Origin: Kurthia huakuii LAM0618
GTDB lineage: Bacteria; Bacillota; Bacilli; Bacillales_A; Planococcaceae
NCBI RefSeq assembly: GCF_000505545.1
Contig: NZ_AYTB01000018.1
Coordinates: 26,308-90,307, forward strand
Direction of reading: 5' to 3'
Length of the DNA: 64,000 nucleotides
Part shown: positions 1 to 8,661 of the stretch, piece by piece
Layout of the letters: every line of letters begins with the position of its first letter
Numbering within the stretch: the stretch's first letter is position 1
Position numbers and translations under genes: made by a program
Notes under the pieces: generated by a model
The model's input: only the letters and a program-made list of their open reading frames with translations
Told to the model about the DNA's origin: nothing
Database searches by the model: none

Positions 1-143
1 CCTATGACCAGCTTTTTTCTTTGCTGTTATTTGTACAGTTTCATCGTTTTGCTTCCTCTTTTTTATGCAGTTACGTCATCGATATAGCTTTGCTAGCAAG
101 AATTTCGTAACATGAACATGATTATTACAAGGAGGACATTCCG

Positions 144-560
144 TTGAAAAAAACATTCCCTTTAGTTCTTACAAGTTTCTGTTTATTCATTTTAGCGGGC
201 TGCCAATCTGCGGCTCCTGAAATTCAACAATACATTGAAATTAAACAATACGATAGCGCCAGTGAGGATTATAAAACATTGGCAACAGAGACACGCGCAA
301 CAGACACGCGCAATTTTTTAAGCACCCTTGATTGGCAAGAGGCGAATATCGCCAAAGTGCATGCCCCTGACTATACATTCCAATTTTCAAATTCGGCAAC
401 CGACGTCAAATCAGCGACTTATCGTGTATGGTTAAATCCATCAAAGGATAAAGCGGAAATTTTTGTTGAAGGCGAACAAAAACATGTACAACTTGACCGA
501 CAAACATCAGCCGAGTTGTTCGATAAACTTGTTGGGCAGCCATTAACAGCTGTTAATTGA
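144..560 (+). CDS. Putative lipoprotein
   Basis: Secreted lipoprotein of unknown function, 138 aa. The N-terminus has two lysines, a hydrophobic stretch and a lipobox LAGC with the modified cysteine near residue 20, so it should be lipidated and anchored on the outer face of the membrane. The start is TTG, placed 9 bases after a clear AAGGAGG. The rest is hydrophilic and matches no family I recognise. Oddly, the stop codon falls exactly at the boundary of an IS200/IS605 right-end remnant, so the C-terminus may have been changed by that insertion. Gene call is firm; function is unknown. Confidence 0.85.
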   Translation: MKKTFPLVLTSFCLFILAGCQSAAPEIQQYIEIKQYDSASEDYKTLATETRATDTRNFLSTLDWQEANIAKVHAPDYTFQFSNSATDVKSATYRVWLNPSKDKAEIFVEGEQKHVQLDRQTSAELFDKLVGQPLTAVN

Positions 561-664
561 ACTACCCCCACTTAGCCGTTCTGATGAACTCACTTGAAGT
601 GGGGGATTCCTACGAACAGTGCGTGCTTGTTCCTACTTGCTCGAAACAGCTGCTTCACTTTTTT
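557..664 (-). mobile_element. Right-end remnant of an IS200/IS605 (TnpB-type) element
   Basis: About 108 bp match the right end of the TnpB element at 43021 (shared stretches include TTGAACTACCCCCACTTAG and GATTCCTACGAACAGTGC). It keeps the subterminal hairpin formed by CCCCCACTT and AAGTGGGGG. No tnpB frame or left end remains, so it is a decayed or partly deleted copy. The hairpin may serve as transcription terminator for the lipoprotein gene. Confidence 0.75.
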
Positions 665-716
665 GATGCCCACATACATGGCACAGTTGGCTTGATGGGA
701 AGAAGCGATTGATTTT

Positions 717-800
717 CCTTTTTTAGCGTTCGCAACAAAAAACCGGAACCGCGCCACAGCGCGATTCCGGTTTTTCTTATGCTCATCTGAGAGGCTATTT
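717..800. repeat. Palindromic repeat family, copy 1 (core)
   Basis: Core of a repeat found again at 11859-12000 and 52584-52718. It contains a GC-rich hairpin, AAAACCGGAACCGCGC paired with GCGCGATTCCGGTTTT, flanked by conserved TTTAGCGTTCGC and CTTATGCTCATCTGAGAGG. The outer arms seen in copy 3 are missing here. It sits just downstream of the minus-strand membrane protein gene and may act as a bidirectional terminator. Confidence 0.8.
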
Positions 801-1487
801 TTATTTTTCCTTCTTAACTGCTTCTTGTTTATAACCATATGGCAACAAGCTAATTTCTTTGTCTTTTTTGTTAATGAACAATGTACCTTCATATACAGTG
901 ACACCACTTGCACTAACTACTTCCGTTGTAGCCTTCATTTTTAAGGCCGCATCCTCTTGATCAGCCGCAGTCAACTTCAAGTAAAAGTTACCGCTATATT
1001 CACTATAGCCTTTCACATAAAAGTCATCGTTAATTTTCGTTTGGTACAATTTGACCGTTTCAATCTTTGTTTTCTTATCAATCATTGGTGTGTTGCCTAA
1101 ATAGCGATACGATGTATAATTTTGTGTATACTCCATCATATCGTACTCCTGCTGAATTTGTACCGTCTCCGTTGCTTGATAATAACTATAGCCTACAGAA
1201 ATCGCTAGCAATAGATTTACTAAAAACAATACTTTACTCGTACCACTAATACGTTTGTAAAATGGCTCGCGCTTCGCTTCTTCTAACTCTTCGCGAATTG
1301 CCTCTTTTTCTTCATCGGTTAATGGCTTCCCAACACGAATTTCTGCACCTTTACTTAGATGATCAATCGCCGTTTGATTCGCTTCTTCAAGGCGGCGCTC
1401 CTTCATCTTATAGACATATTTATCCCAAAATAGCGTAAAGACATTAATCAGCGTGACAATCACTAAAAGAACAATATTTATTATCAT
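801..1487 (-). CDS. Hypothetical membrane protein
   Basis: Protein of 228 aa with an N-terminal membrane segment (residues 1-20), a charged cytoplasmic-type stretch rich in E/K/R (about 25-85), a second membrane segment (about 87-107), then a polar domain of about 120 aa that is probably extracytoplasmic. No known catalytic motif is visible. It lies alone on the minus strand, with the palindromic repeat beyond its 3' end. The ribosome binding site is weak (AGGTCAG), so the exact start is less certain than the gene itself. Confidence 0.8.
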   Translation of the reverse strand: MIINIVLLVIVTLINVFTLFWDKYVYKMKERRLEEANQTAIDHLSKGAEIRVGKPLTDEEKEAIREELEEAKREPFYKRISGTSKVLFLVNLLLAISVGYSYYQATETVQIQQEYDMMEYTQNYTSYRYLGNTPMIDKKTKIETVKLYQTKINDDFYVKGYSEYSGNFYLKLTAADQEDAALKMKATTEVVSASGVTVYEGTLFINKKDKEISLLPYGYKQEAVKKEK

Positions 1488-1584
1488 ATTTCTGACCTAC
1501 TTTTTTTAATAATCTCGTTGCCTATTATAGAACAAAAAAAGAGCTCAGGTCAAAAATTCGCTATGTTTTTGTTACTATCTCATT

Positions 1585-1620
1585 AAAAAAAGAGGCTCTG
1601 CAAATTAAGCAGAGCCTCTT
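1585..1620 (-). terminator. Intrinsic terminator of the LRR protein gene
   Basis: AAGAGGCTCTGC pairs with GCAGAGCCTCTT across a 7-nt loop, and the minus-strand transcript then runs into a T tract. It begins 4 bases after the stop codon at 1624. Confidence 0.9.
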
Positions 1621-1623
1621 CCG

Positions 1624-4518
1624 TTATTTTACAGTTACTTTTTTTGCTGTACACCATAATCCGAAAATATTTTTCTTGTTAAATGTTTGATATGGTTTCA
1701 CACGCACATAATACGTTTGACCTTTTTTTAACCCATTGATTGTTTTCGCTAATGTTTTTGATGAACGCAACGTTACCGTCTTTCCATCTTTAAATGATTT
1801 ACTCGTTGCATACTGTAATTTGTAGCCACTTGCAGTTGTACTTTTGCGCCACGTTGCTTTAAAACTTGTTTGATTTACTACTTTTAAACTCATAACATTG
1901 GACGTTGCAGGTGCAGTAATTGTCGATATCGTTTCGCTATAATCACTTAGCATCGTTTTACCAGGAAGTTTTAAATAAGCAAGCACTTTCACACGATAGT
2001 TTGTACCTGGTGGTAATTTATCGAGAATAACATCTGCTTCTGCTGTGTTTACTGTACGTATCAGCTTTCCTTTTGCATCATAAAGTTTTACCTTGTATGC
2101 CGTAACGCCTTTTTGATCTGCCCATTTCATATAAAGTGAAGTTGGGTTACTTGTCACCACCAACGCTTGAACCCTTGATGGAATCACATAAATTACGCGT
2201 GTAAAGGTTGTCGTGTTATTGTTTGAATCTGTAACAGAATAATGTACCTCATATCGGCCAGGTGACTTGATAGTCGGTATAGAAATTCTTGTCTGTTGTA
2301 GCAAATCGCCATCTTCTTCATCACTTACTGTAATATTTTGACGTACATATAGCTTATCGCCTAAGTGTATCGTTTGTATAGCTTCTCCAGAAATGACTGG
2401 CTTCGCATTTCGTGTCACATAAAACGTACGAGATTTTACCGATGTATACCCCGTACTTGTTGTCACTTGATAATGCACAGTATAACTGCCAATTTTTGTT
2501 GTATCGACTGTACCTAATACAGTTGTACGCGTTGTAATATCGCCATCTTCTTCATCCTCTACTTGAATTACTTTTAGGGGATCAAATGTTGAATTGACAG
2601 GAATATAAGGGTAGGTTAAATGCTCAAAACGTGCCAGATGATGCCACTTCACATAAAGTATCACACCTAATTGTTGTCCATCCCATAGCTTTGTTTTCGC
2701 TGCATCAGTATAAATCTCTTTTATGCTTCGATAAAAGTGATTTTCCGTTTCTGAATTCGTCGTAGCATTCCCTAAAATAGTTGGTGCTACAGCTGTTAAT
2801 GATACTGGCAATGCCAATTCATCAATCAAATTTTGCGCAAAAGCAAATTCCTTTATTATTTGTACATTTGCTGGAAGTGTCACTGCCGTAAGATTATTTT
2901 TACGGAAAGCATTCGCACCAATTGTTTGAAGCTTCGTGTTCCAATTAATTTGTTCGATATCGTTTTTTTGGAATGCATCGTCACCAATCGCTTCAACAGC
3001 TGATGGTAATGTAACAACTTTCAATCCGTTTTCCTCAAATGCTGCCTTGCCAATTTCTTTCACATCACTTGGCAAAATCAATGTTCGAATACTATTGCGT
3101 TGGAATGCACCTGCTGGAATGACGGGCATACTTGCAGGTAATATTAAACTTTCAATCCCATTGTTCTCAAATGCAGACACGCCGAGTTCCGTTAAAGTAT
3201 TTGGAAGTATCAGTGTACTCAGTAAATTATCTTTAAACGCACGTGCATGGATTGCTGTCACATGCTTCGGTAATGTCAGCGCCGTAAGCGTATTATATTC
3301 AAACGCCGATTCACCAATCATCGTTACACTATCTGGAAGTGTTATCGTTTTAATTTGATTATTTTTAAATGCGCTCTTTGCAATCAAAGGGACACCTTCC
3401 CCGATTGTCACATCGTTCAATTGATTGTTCGCAAAGGCACTTTCCCCCATTATTTGAAGGGTTCCTGGAATCGCGATGGATGTTAAATTAGATTTATAAA
3501 AAGCAGCGTCGCCAATTTCTGTTAACTGTTTCGGTAGCGTTACCTTTTCAATCGGCAATTCATAAAAGGCTTTTGCACCAATTTTTTTCAATGATTGTGG
3601 AAGTGAAATGGTTGTTAAACTCGAAACTTTCATAAAAGCTTGACTGCCAATTTCCTTAACCCCTTCTGGTAATGTTAGTGCTGTCAATTTCGTTTTATAG
3701 AATGCCTTTTTACCAATCGTTGTGTTCGCTGAACGCGTAAAGTGAATATTTTCGAGTAATGTTTCACTAAATGCTTCATCGCCAATTAGTTCAATTGTTT
3801 TCGGGAACGTAACATTCGTCAACTTTGTTTTATAAAATGCTCGTTTCTCGATTGTTTCAAGCGCTGATGATAGCTTTATGGTTGTTAATGGCGTATTCCC
3901 GAATCCTAACTCGCCAATCGATACGACCGTATCTGGTATTGTAACCGTTGTTAATTTCGTTCCTTCAAATGCTTTTGCACCAATGACTGTAACCCCCGGC
4001 TCAATCGTTATATCTGTAAGTGCATTGTATGCAAAAGCACCTCTTCCAATTTCTCGTACTGTACTTGGAATTGTTACACTTTTAATTTGGTTAAAACCAA
4101 ACGCTGAAAAGCTAATAGTTGTTAAGCCTTTCGGTATTGTTACTGCGGTAACACCAGCACTCGAAAAACTCATCTCCCCAATTTCTTTAAGTGTTGAAGG
4201 TAATTTGAGTTCTCCAATATCCGTTGTACGATAAAAGGCTTTCGCTCCAATGGATATAAGACCTTCCGGCAAAGTTACACTTTTAATACTTTTTGATTCA
4301 AATACTGAATCTCCAATACGCGTGACTGGTTTCCCATCAATTGTTTTTGGTACAACCACATCAATTGTATAATTTGAAAGGTATTTCGTAATTTCAACTT
4401 CTCCATCTACTATTTTGTAACGAAATAAATCCGTTTGAAATGTATCCTCTGCCTGAGCATGTAGAGGTACAAGACAGCCAATGATAGTGAAAAGAAATAT
4501 TGCTAAAAATCGTTTCAT
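1624..4518 (-). CDS. BspA-type leucine-rich-repeat surface protein with DUF5011 and Fn3-like domains
   Basis: Secreted 964-aa protein. A signal peptide occupies the first 22-23 residues, ending in HAQAED. Residues about 50-560 hold roughly twenty repeats of 22-23 aa with the pattern IGxxAFxxN-LxxVxLPxxV, the LRR_5 (BspA/Treponema) fold. Two DUF5011/HYR-like modules follow, each with a DEEDGD motif and a YxVHYxVT ending, then two fibronectin-III-like modules at the C-terminus. No LPXTG or SLH anchor is visible, so attachment is unclear. The family mediates adhesion or protein-protein contacts outside the cell. The frame is open upstream to 4788, but the start at 4518 has a GAGGAGAG site and a signal peptide, and the extension is tnpB debris. 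Confidence 0.9.
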   Translation of the reverse strand: MKRFLAIFLFTIIGCLVPLHAQAEDTFQTDLFRYKIVDGEVEITKYLSNYTIDVVVPKTIDGKPVTRIGDSVFESKSIKSVTLPEGLISIGAKAFYRTTDIGELKLPSTLKEIGEMSFSSAGVTAVTIPKGLTTISFSAFGFNQIKSVTIPSTVREIGRGAFAYNALTDITIEPGVTVIGAKAFEGTKLTTVTIPDTVVSIGELGFGNTPLTTIKLSSALETIEKRAFYKTKLTNVTFPKTIELIGDEAFSETLLENIHFTRSANTTIGKKAFYKTKLTALTLPEGVKEIGSQAFMKVSSLTTISLPQSLKKIGAKAFYELPIEKVTLPKQLTEIGDAAFYKSNLTSIAIPGTLQIMGESAFANNQLNDVTIGEGVPLIAKSAFKNNQIKTITLPDSVTMIGESAFEYNTLTALTLPKHVTAIHARAFKDNLLSTLILPNTLTELGVSAFENNGIESLILPASMPVIPAGAFQRNSIRTLILPSDVKEIGKAAFEENGLKVVTLPSAVEAIGDDAFQKNDIEQINWNTKLQTIGANAFRKNNLTAVTLPANVQIIKEFAFAQNLIDELALPVSLTAVAPTILGNATTNSETENHFYRSIKEIYTDAAKTKLWDGQQLGVILYVKWHHLARFEHLTYPYIPVNSTFDPLKVIQVEDEEDGDITTRTTVLGTVDTTKIGSYTVHYQVTTSTGYTSVKSRTFYVTRNAKPVISGEAIQTIHLGDKLYVRQNITVSDEEDGDLLQQTRISIPTIKSPGRYEVHYSVTDSNNNTTTFTRVIYVIPSRVQALVVTSNPTSLYMKWADQKGVTAYKVKLYDAKGKLIRTVNTAEADVILDKLPPGTNYRVKVLAYLKLPGKTMLSDYSETISTITAPATSNVMSLKVVNQTSFKATWRKSTTASGYKLQYATSKSFKDGKTVTLRSSKTLAKTINGLKKGQTYYVRVKPYQTFNKKNIFGLWCTAKKVTVK

Positions 4519-4635
4519 TACAACTCTCCTCATAATAAAAAATGCAAACCTTAAAGAGTTTACCATTTCGTATTCTAAAAAGAATGAACCTTTTGATTGA
4601 GAGTCTATATAACTATGCCATACTTGAAGCTGAAC

Positions 4636-4752
4636 TGACTTGTAGTAGGCGAACCCCGTCTGTTGGCTCGAAAGTCGTAATCCTTCCGCTAAAATATTGC
4701 AGTTGGCATTGATATCGCGGTCGAGGGTCGTATGGCAAGTTGGGCATATTTT
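4636..4752 (-). pseudogene. C-terminal fragment of a TnpB (IS200/IS605) protein
   Basis: Read on the minus strand this stretch encodes CPTCHTTLDRDINANCNIL and continues to an EGLRL motif. This matches the zinc-finger/RuvC-III end of TnpB (compare CSSCGTTLDRDINASKNIL in the complete TnpB at 43149-44288). The rest of the gene is absent. It is in frame with the LRR gene downstream, which makes an artificial N-terminal extension possible in automated calls. Confidence 0.8.
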
Positions 4753-4765
4753 GCGAAGAAATAAT

Positions 4766-4799
4766 AAAAAAACCTCTCTAATTTTCACATTAGAGAGGT
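4766..4799 (-). terminator. Terminator of the SMR efflux operon
   Basis: ACCTCTCTAA and TTAGAGAGGT form a 10-bp stem followed by a T run on the minus strand, 10 bases after the stop at 4810. Confidence 0.9.
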
Positions 4800-4809
4800 A
4801 ACAAACGAA

Positions 4810-5124
4810 TTATGCCATCGCCTTTAAACCAATTAACCCGACAATAATCGCCGCCATACTGACTAAACGCATTTTATTTTTTGCTTCACCAAAAAATAAA
4901 ATATTGACGACTACTGCTCCAACGGTTCCTATGCCAATCCAAATCACGTAGGCAATACTTAACTGTAAATAATTAAACGATTGATAAAGGAAGAAAAACG
5001 ATAAGCCAAATCCCCCCATATACATCGCAAGCTGCCACATTTTTTTCGATTGGCTATATAAGCGTAGACCAACGACACCACCAATTTCACAGGAAGCAGC
5101 TACTAATACAAAGAGCCAGCCCAT
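4810..5124 (-). CDS. yvdR: SMR-family efflux protein, second subunit (YvdR-like)
   Basis: Small multidrug resistance protein of 104 aa with four predicted membrane helices and the essential membrane glutamate at residue 13 (AASCEIGGVVGL). SMR proteins exchange protons for cationic compounds as antiparallel dimers. Paired genes such as this usually make a heterodimer. It starts 1 base after the stop of the preceding SMR gene, with AAGGAGGAGG upstream of ATG 5124; the longer frame from 5148 would overlap that gene and lacks a site. The set TetR-SMR-SMR and the lengths match B. subtilis yvdT-yvdS-yvdR. The substrate is not known from sequence. Confidence 0.85.
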   Translation of the reverse strand: MGWLFVLVAASCEIGGVVGLRLYSQSKKMWQLAMYMGGFGLSFFFLYQSFNYLQLSIAYVIWIGIGTVGAVVVNILFFGEAKNKMRLVSMAAIIVGLIGLKAMA

Positions 5125-5125
5125 A

Positions 5126-5455
5126 TTATGCCTCCTCCTTTTTACCATCGCTTAATTTTAAACCAATAATACCCGCTACTAAAATAAGCATAAATGCGCT
5201 TGTCATTAGATCAAACGGTTTATTAAAAATGACTAAATCAATTAATACCGTACCAAACGTACCAACACCAGCAAAAATCGCATACACGGTACCGGTTGGT
5301 AAGTTTTCACAGGCTTTCGCTAAAAAGTGGAAATCCAGTACAATCAATGCGACAATCAATACCCATTGCCACCAAGCCGTTGCAAATGAAAATCCTAAAA
5401 GCCATAAAATTTCGCAGAGACTGGTCAATGCCACGTATATCCAGTCTTTTTTCAT
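5126..5455 (-). CDS. yvdS: SMR-family efflux protein, first subunit (YvdS-like)
   Basis: Partner SMR protein of 109 aa with four membrane helices and the conserved glutamate at residue 15 (LTSLCEILWLLGF). The GTVYAIFAGVGT motif of helix 3 is typical of the family. ATG 5455 has a GGAGG site 10 bases away; the frame upstream to 5497 lacks one and runs through the inverted repeat at 5478-5498. It probably pairs with the product of the next gene as a proton-coupled exporter. The symbol rests on gene order and size rather than on an alignment. Confidence 0.85.
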   Translation of the reverse strand: MKKDWIYVALTSLCEILWLLGFSFATAWWQWVLIVALIVLDFHFLAKACENLPTGTVYAIFAGVGTFGTVLIDLVIFNKPFDLMTSAFMLILVAGIIGLKLSDGKKEEA

Positions 5456-5477
5456 GAATAACAATCCTCCAACTAGT

Positions 5478-5498
5478 AATGACTGACTAGGAGTCATT
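5478..5498. promoter_or_regulatory. Inverted repeat, candidate TetR operator
   Basis: Perfect 7-bp arms AATGACT and AGTCATT separated by 7 bases lie between the TetR gene and the SMR pair. A related half-site AATGACT followed by TCAGTAT occurs at 6151-6168, upstream of the TetR gene. Shared sequence at both places suggests binding by the regulator, but this is inference. Confidence 0.45.
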
Positions 5499-5517
5499 TT
5501 TAAAATAAAAGAAAAGC

Positions 5518-5536
5518 ATTCAGTATTTTACTGAAT
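5518..5536 (-). terminator. Hairpin at the end of the TetR gene
   Basis: ATTCAGTA and TACTGAAT-type arms close a short loop that contains the TetR stop codon. A T-rich stretch follows on the minus strand. It may end or attenuate the regulator transcript before the SMR genes. Confidence 0.4.
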
Positions 5537-6106
5537 ACCAAGGGCACGACGAACGAACACTTTTAACGTGCGAATTTGTTGTGCAGCAAATGCTTCATCG
5601 ACCATTTTATCGAATAAATAAAGTTGCTCTGCTGTCGATTCAATCGTCCCTATTAAAATACGTGCCGTACTAAAAGCGTCCAAGTCACTGTACATCGTCT
5701 GCTCTTGCTGGCCGCGCACGATCAATTGTGTTACCCAATCATAAAACGGAGAATAAATTTCTTCCCATTCGCCGATGTACTCACTTTTTGCAAGTCCAGC
5801 ATATAAAAGCTGTAACCGATCCTTTTGTTCCAGGTTAAAGCGCATCATCGCGTCAATCATGTCATTGAGCTGTTCCTCTGCTGATGTCGATTGCTTTGTT
5901 TCTTGTTGTAAATACGCCAGAATTTCAACAATTACTTGTTTCGCAATTTCAGGCATAACAGCGGCCTTTGTTGGGAAATACAAATAAAATGTTCCTTGAG
6001 CAATACCTGCAAGTTTTACAATGTCAGATACTTTCGTTTTGTCAATTCCTTGCGCTAAAAATACTTGTTGTGCTGCAGCGATAATACGCTCCTTCTTGTT
6101 TGCCAT
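5528..6106 (-). CDS. yvdT: TetR-family regulator of the SMR pair (YvdT-like)
   Basis: Regulator of 192 aa. Residues about 5-50 form the TetR helix-turn-helix, with the signature GIAQGTFYLYFPTKAAV. The C-terminal part should be the ligand-binding and dimer domain. It lies directly upstream of the two SMR genes on the same strand, the usual arrangement in which the regulator represses its own operon until a drug-like ligand binds. The segment LLYAGLAKSEY...WEEIYSPFYDW resembles B. subtilis YvdT as I remember it. GGGGGG precedes ATG 6106. Confidence 0.88.
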   Translation of the reverse strand: MANKKERIIAAAQQVFLAQGIDKTKVSDIVKLAGIAQGTFYLYFPTKAAVMPEIAKQVIVEILAYLQQETKQSTSAEEQLNDMIDAMMRFNLEQKDRLQLLYAGLAKSEYIGEWEEIYSPFYDWVTQLIVRGQQEQTMYSDLDAFSTARILIGTIESTAEQLYLFDKMVDEAFAAQQIRTLKVFVRRALGIQ

Positions 6107-6309
6107 GTATGCGCCCCCCTTCTGTTACTTCTATCGTAACGGAAAACGTGAATGACTGTCAATCAGTATCTTTTGTGACAGCCATGTGAATTTGTAAAAC
6201 CATTTACACATTCCGCATCATTTATGGACATTTATTCACAATTTACTCATGATTTTCTTGTACAATAGATGATGGATTAATAGCTTAATTAAAAGGAGAC
6301 GGTAACAAC

Positions 6310-6870
6310 ATGATGAAACGTTTCATTCCCGTTGCAGCAGCAGCTATTGTGACAACAACAATGAGCTTACCTGCCTTTGCACATTCAGAATTAACAGACT
6401 CGACACCAACAGATGGTGCGGTCGTAAAAGAACAGCTTGATGAAGTATCGATTACATTTAGCGGAAAAATCGAAAAAGGTAGCGATATTACCGTTACAGA
6501 TTCAGAAGGCGACAAAATGGATGCAAAAGAACTGACAATTGACAATACAAAAATGACGGTTACATTTGACGAGCCTTTAGATAACGACACATACAATGTC
6601 GATTGGAACGTATTAAGTGGCGATGGTCACCCAGTAGAAGGCACGTACTCATTTTCTGTCGATGCAAAAGAAGTAGCTGAAGAGAAAGAAGATGTAGTAG
6701 AAGAAAAAGAAGAAGCTACTGAAGAAAAAGTGGAAAAAGAAGCGGACACGCCAAAGGCAGATACGAGCGATGAAGTAACAAGTCCATCAATGGGCATGCT
6801 TGCAGCTGTATTTGGTGGCCTCGTTGTCGTAATTGGCGGCGGTTTATTCTTCTTATTGCGTAAAAAATAA
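6310..6870 (+). CDS. Secreted CopC-domain copper-binding protein
   Basis: Protein of 186 aa. A signal peptide ends at PAFA, so the mature chain begins with histidine (HSELTDSTP), the typical first copper ligand of CopC. The CopC domain (about 25-118) ends with the conserved DGHPVEGTYSF motif. An acidic E/K/D linker and a C-terminal membrane anchor with a basic tail follow. It overlaps the next gene by one base (TAATG), so the two are co-translated. B. subtilis YcnJ joins CopC and CopD in one chain; here they are separate. Likely role is copper capture for uptake. AAGGAG precedes ATG. Confidence 0.88.
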   Translation: MMKRFIPVAAAAIVTTTMSLPAFAHSELTDSTPTDGAVVKEQLDEVSITFSGKIEKGSDITVTDSEGDKMDAKELTIDNTKMTVTFDEPLDNDTYNVDWNVLSGDGHPVEGTYSFSVDAKEVAEEKEDVVEEKEEATEEKVEKEADTPKADTSDEVTSPSMGMLAAVFGGLVVVIGGGLFFLLRKK

Positions 6871-7937
6871 TGCTCGAAATTTCGCAAGCATTACTTTATA
6901 TTTGTTTAGCGATTTTAACAGGAACCTTTGTGCTTTATAGCGTGCCTGCACAAAAACGTCCTGATATCGCTGTGCCCCAAAAATGGCTCTTGACGAGTGC
7001 AAGCGCGATTCCGATTCTAGCTTTTGTCGCCGTAATTGAAGTCATCGCAAATTTAGGTGCGCGTCTTGGTTATGTCGATGCGACGATTCTCGTCCTGACA
7101 TCAACAACGGTCGGACTTGCGTGGGTCATGACGCTCGCCTTTTCAATCATGCTCATTATTTTAGTGGCGCGCGGTATGTTTGCGCGTTTTGGGCTCCTGA
7201 TTATGGTCATTTTAATGATGACACTCGCGTGGGCAAGCCATGCGACATCGATGGACTTTGCGACCGGCATCATTAGTGATTTTCTTCATACACTGGCGAT
7301 GAGTTTATGGGTAGGTACATTGTTTGTTGTGAGCTTTTTTGCAAAAAACACGACAAATTGGCTCGCTTTTTTAAAGTGGTTTTCAATTATGGCGGCAGCC
7401 AGCCTATTTACAATCGTCATTAGCGGTCTGTTGTTAATGGGTGTACTTGTACCTAGCTATATGACATCGTGGCTAACAACTTATGGACAAGGCTTATTCT
7501 TTAAGCATGTTTTCTTAATACCAATCGTTTTGTTAGCCTTTGCGAATACAGCGGTGGCACGCTTTATGATTAAACGCGAGCTTCCATTTAACCCGCTTCC
7601 ATGGGTGCGCGTAGAAAGCAGTTTTTTAGTCATTATTTTAGTGATTACAGCTATTTTCACGCAACAACAGCCGCCTGTACACGAATTGACACAATCGATG
7701 GTTTCGCCGGTATTCCAGTGGCTACATGGCGGCGCCGTTATCGACGGTGATACCGTAATGAACTTTGCCTTTTCGGGTGTCGCTGTAGCATTTTTAGCTA
7801 CCGCGACGATTGGAATTTGCGTCTTTTTAGCGACATTTTTACTACCAAGAGTGCCAGCATATGTAACATTTGTGTTTGGCATCATTGCTGCAGTTTCAAC
7901 TTATTTATTTGTTATGAAAAGTATTATTTTATTATAA
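6870..7937 (+). CDS. CopD-family copper import membrane protein
   Basis: Membrane protein of 355 aa with about nine hydrophobic segments. The central part holds CopD-type histidines (SHATSMDF, DFLHTLAMSLWVG, FKHVFLIP). CopD proteins are thought to move copper across the cytoplasmic membrane after delivery by CopC. The one-base overlap with the CopC-domain gene supports a joint function equal to a split YcnJ. No regulator gene lies next to the pair. A hairpin with a T run follows at 7944-7983. Confidence 0.85.
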   Translation: MLEISQALLYICLAILTGTFVLYSVPAQKRPDIAVPQKWLLTSASAIPILAFVAVIEVIANLGARLGYVDATILVLTSTTVGLAWVMTLAFSIMLIILVARGMFARFGLLIMVILMMTLAWASHATSMDFATGIISDFLHTLAMSLWVGTLFVVSFFAKNTTNWLAFLKWFSIMAAASLFTIVISGLLLMGVLVPSYMTSWLTTYGQGLFFKHVFLIPIVLLAFANTAVARFMIKRELPFNPLPWVRVESSFLVIILVITAIFTQQQPPVHELTQSMVSPVFQWLHGGAVIDGDTVMNFAFSGVAVAFLATATIGICVFLATFLLPRVPAYVTFVFGIIAAVSTYLFVMKSIILL

Positions 7938-7943
7938 ACACTA

Positions 7944-7983
7944 GCGGAAGAGGGGCTAAATTTAAGCGCTTCTTCTTTTTTTG
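7944..7983 (+). terminator. Terminator after the CopC/CopD genes
   Basis: Imperfect stem joining GCGGAAGAGGGGCT and AGCGCTTCTTC followed by a run of T. Confidence 0.65.
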
Positions 7984-8097
7984 TCTCAATCTTGTATAGT
8001 TTAAAAGGTATTTACTCACTTCATCCATCTTTATAGTCTTTTAGTTTACACTGTATATAATTAGAACTAGAATATACAAAGAAAAGAGGTTATTTTA

Positions 8098-8643
8098 ATG
8101 AGCATTTATAATTATTTGGTGCAAAAACCTAATAATGAAATTTTATCGATGCAAACGTATCGTGACCAAGTGATGCTTATTGTGAATACAGCAAGTCAGT
8201 GCCAATTTACGTACCAATACGAAGATTTACAAAAACTTTATACACGTTATCAACATCAAGGTTTGACGGTATTGTCATTCCCTTGCAATCAATTTGGCGA
8301 ACAAAATCCCGAAGATGGGCAAACAAGTGCCGCACAATGCAAACTGCAATATGGTGTGTCTTACCCTGTATTTGAAAAAGTAGATGTTAATGGCGCTACA
8401 GCGCATCCATTATTTAATTATTTAAAACATGAAGTACCTTGCGCAGATATGGAGCGCGAGACAATGCAACAAAAAATGCTACATGCACACATTCAAGAGC
8501 ATTATCCAGACTATTTATTAACCCCCAATATTCGTTGGAACTTTACGAAGTTTTTAGTGGACCGACAAGGGCGCGTTGTTCAGCGCTTTGAACCTGATAC
8601 TTCATTGCTTGATATCGAACAAGCAATTGAAGCATTACTTTAA
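8098..8643 (+). CDS. Glutathione peroxidase-family protein
   Basis: Thioredoxin-fold peroxidase of 181 aa that reduces hydroperoxides, in Firmicutes probably with thioredoxin or bacillithiol rather than glutathione. The catalytic tetrad is visible: Cys35 (NTASQCQFT), Gln65 (FPCNQFGEQNP), Trp147 and Asn148 (RWNFTKFLVD). Residues 36-39 deviate from the usual CGFT, and an insertion at about 111-140 is longer than in compact homologues. AAGAGG lies upstream of the ATG. The chemotaxis receptor gene follows 18 bases later, so the two may be co-transcribed. Confidence 0.92.
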   Translation: MSIYNYLVQKPNNEILSMQTYRDQVMLIVNTASQCQFTYQYEDLQKLYTRYQHQGLTVLSFPCNQFGEQNPEDGQTSAAQCKLQYGVSYPVFEKVDVNGATAHPLFNYLKHEVPCADMERETMQQKMLHAHIQEHYPDYLLTPNIRWNFTKFLVDRQGRVVQRFEPDTSLLDIEQAIEALL

Positions 8644-8661
8644 ATTTGAGGAGGAAATTTT

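Noticed and set aside
590..913. 107-aa frame on the minus strand
   Set aside because: It runs through the right-end remnant, the palindromic repeat and the end of the 801-1487 gene; it is not coding.
2936..4234. Plus-strand frames opposite the LRR gene
   Set aside because: Antisense shadows caused by the repeated LRR codons.
4519..4788. N-terminal extension of the LRR protein to 1054 aa
   Set aside because: The extension is a TnpB C-terminal fragment plus linker; the signal peptide and ribosome site support ATG 4518.
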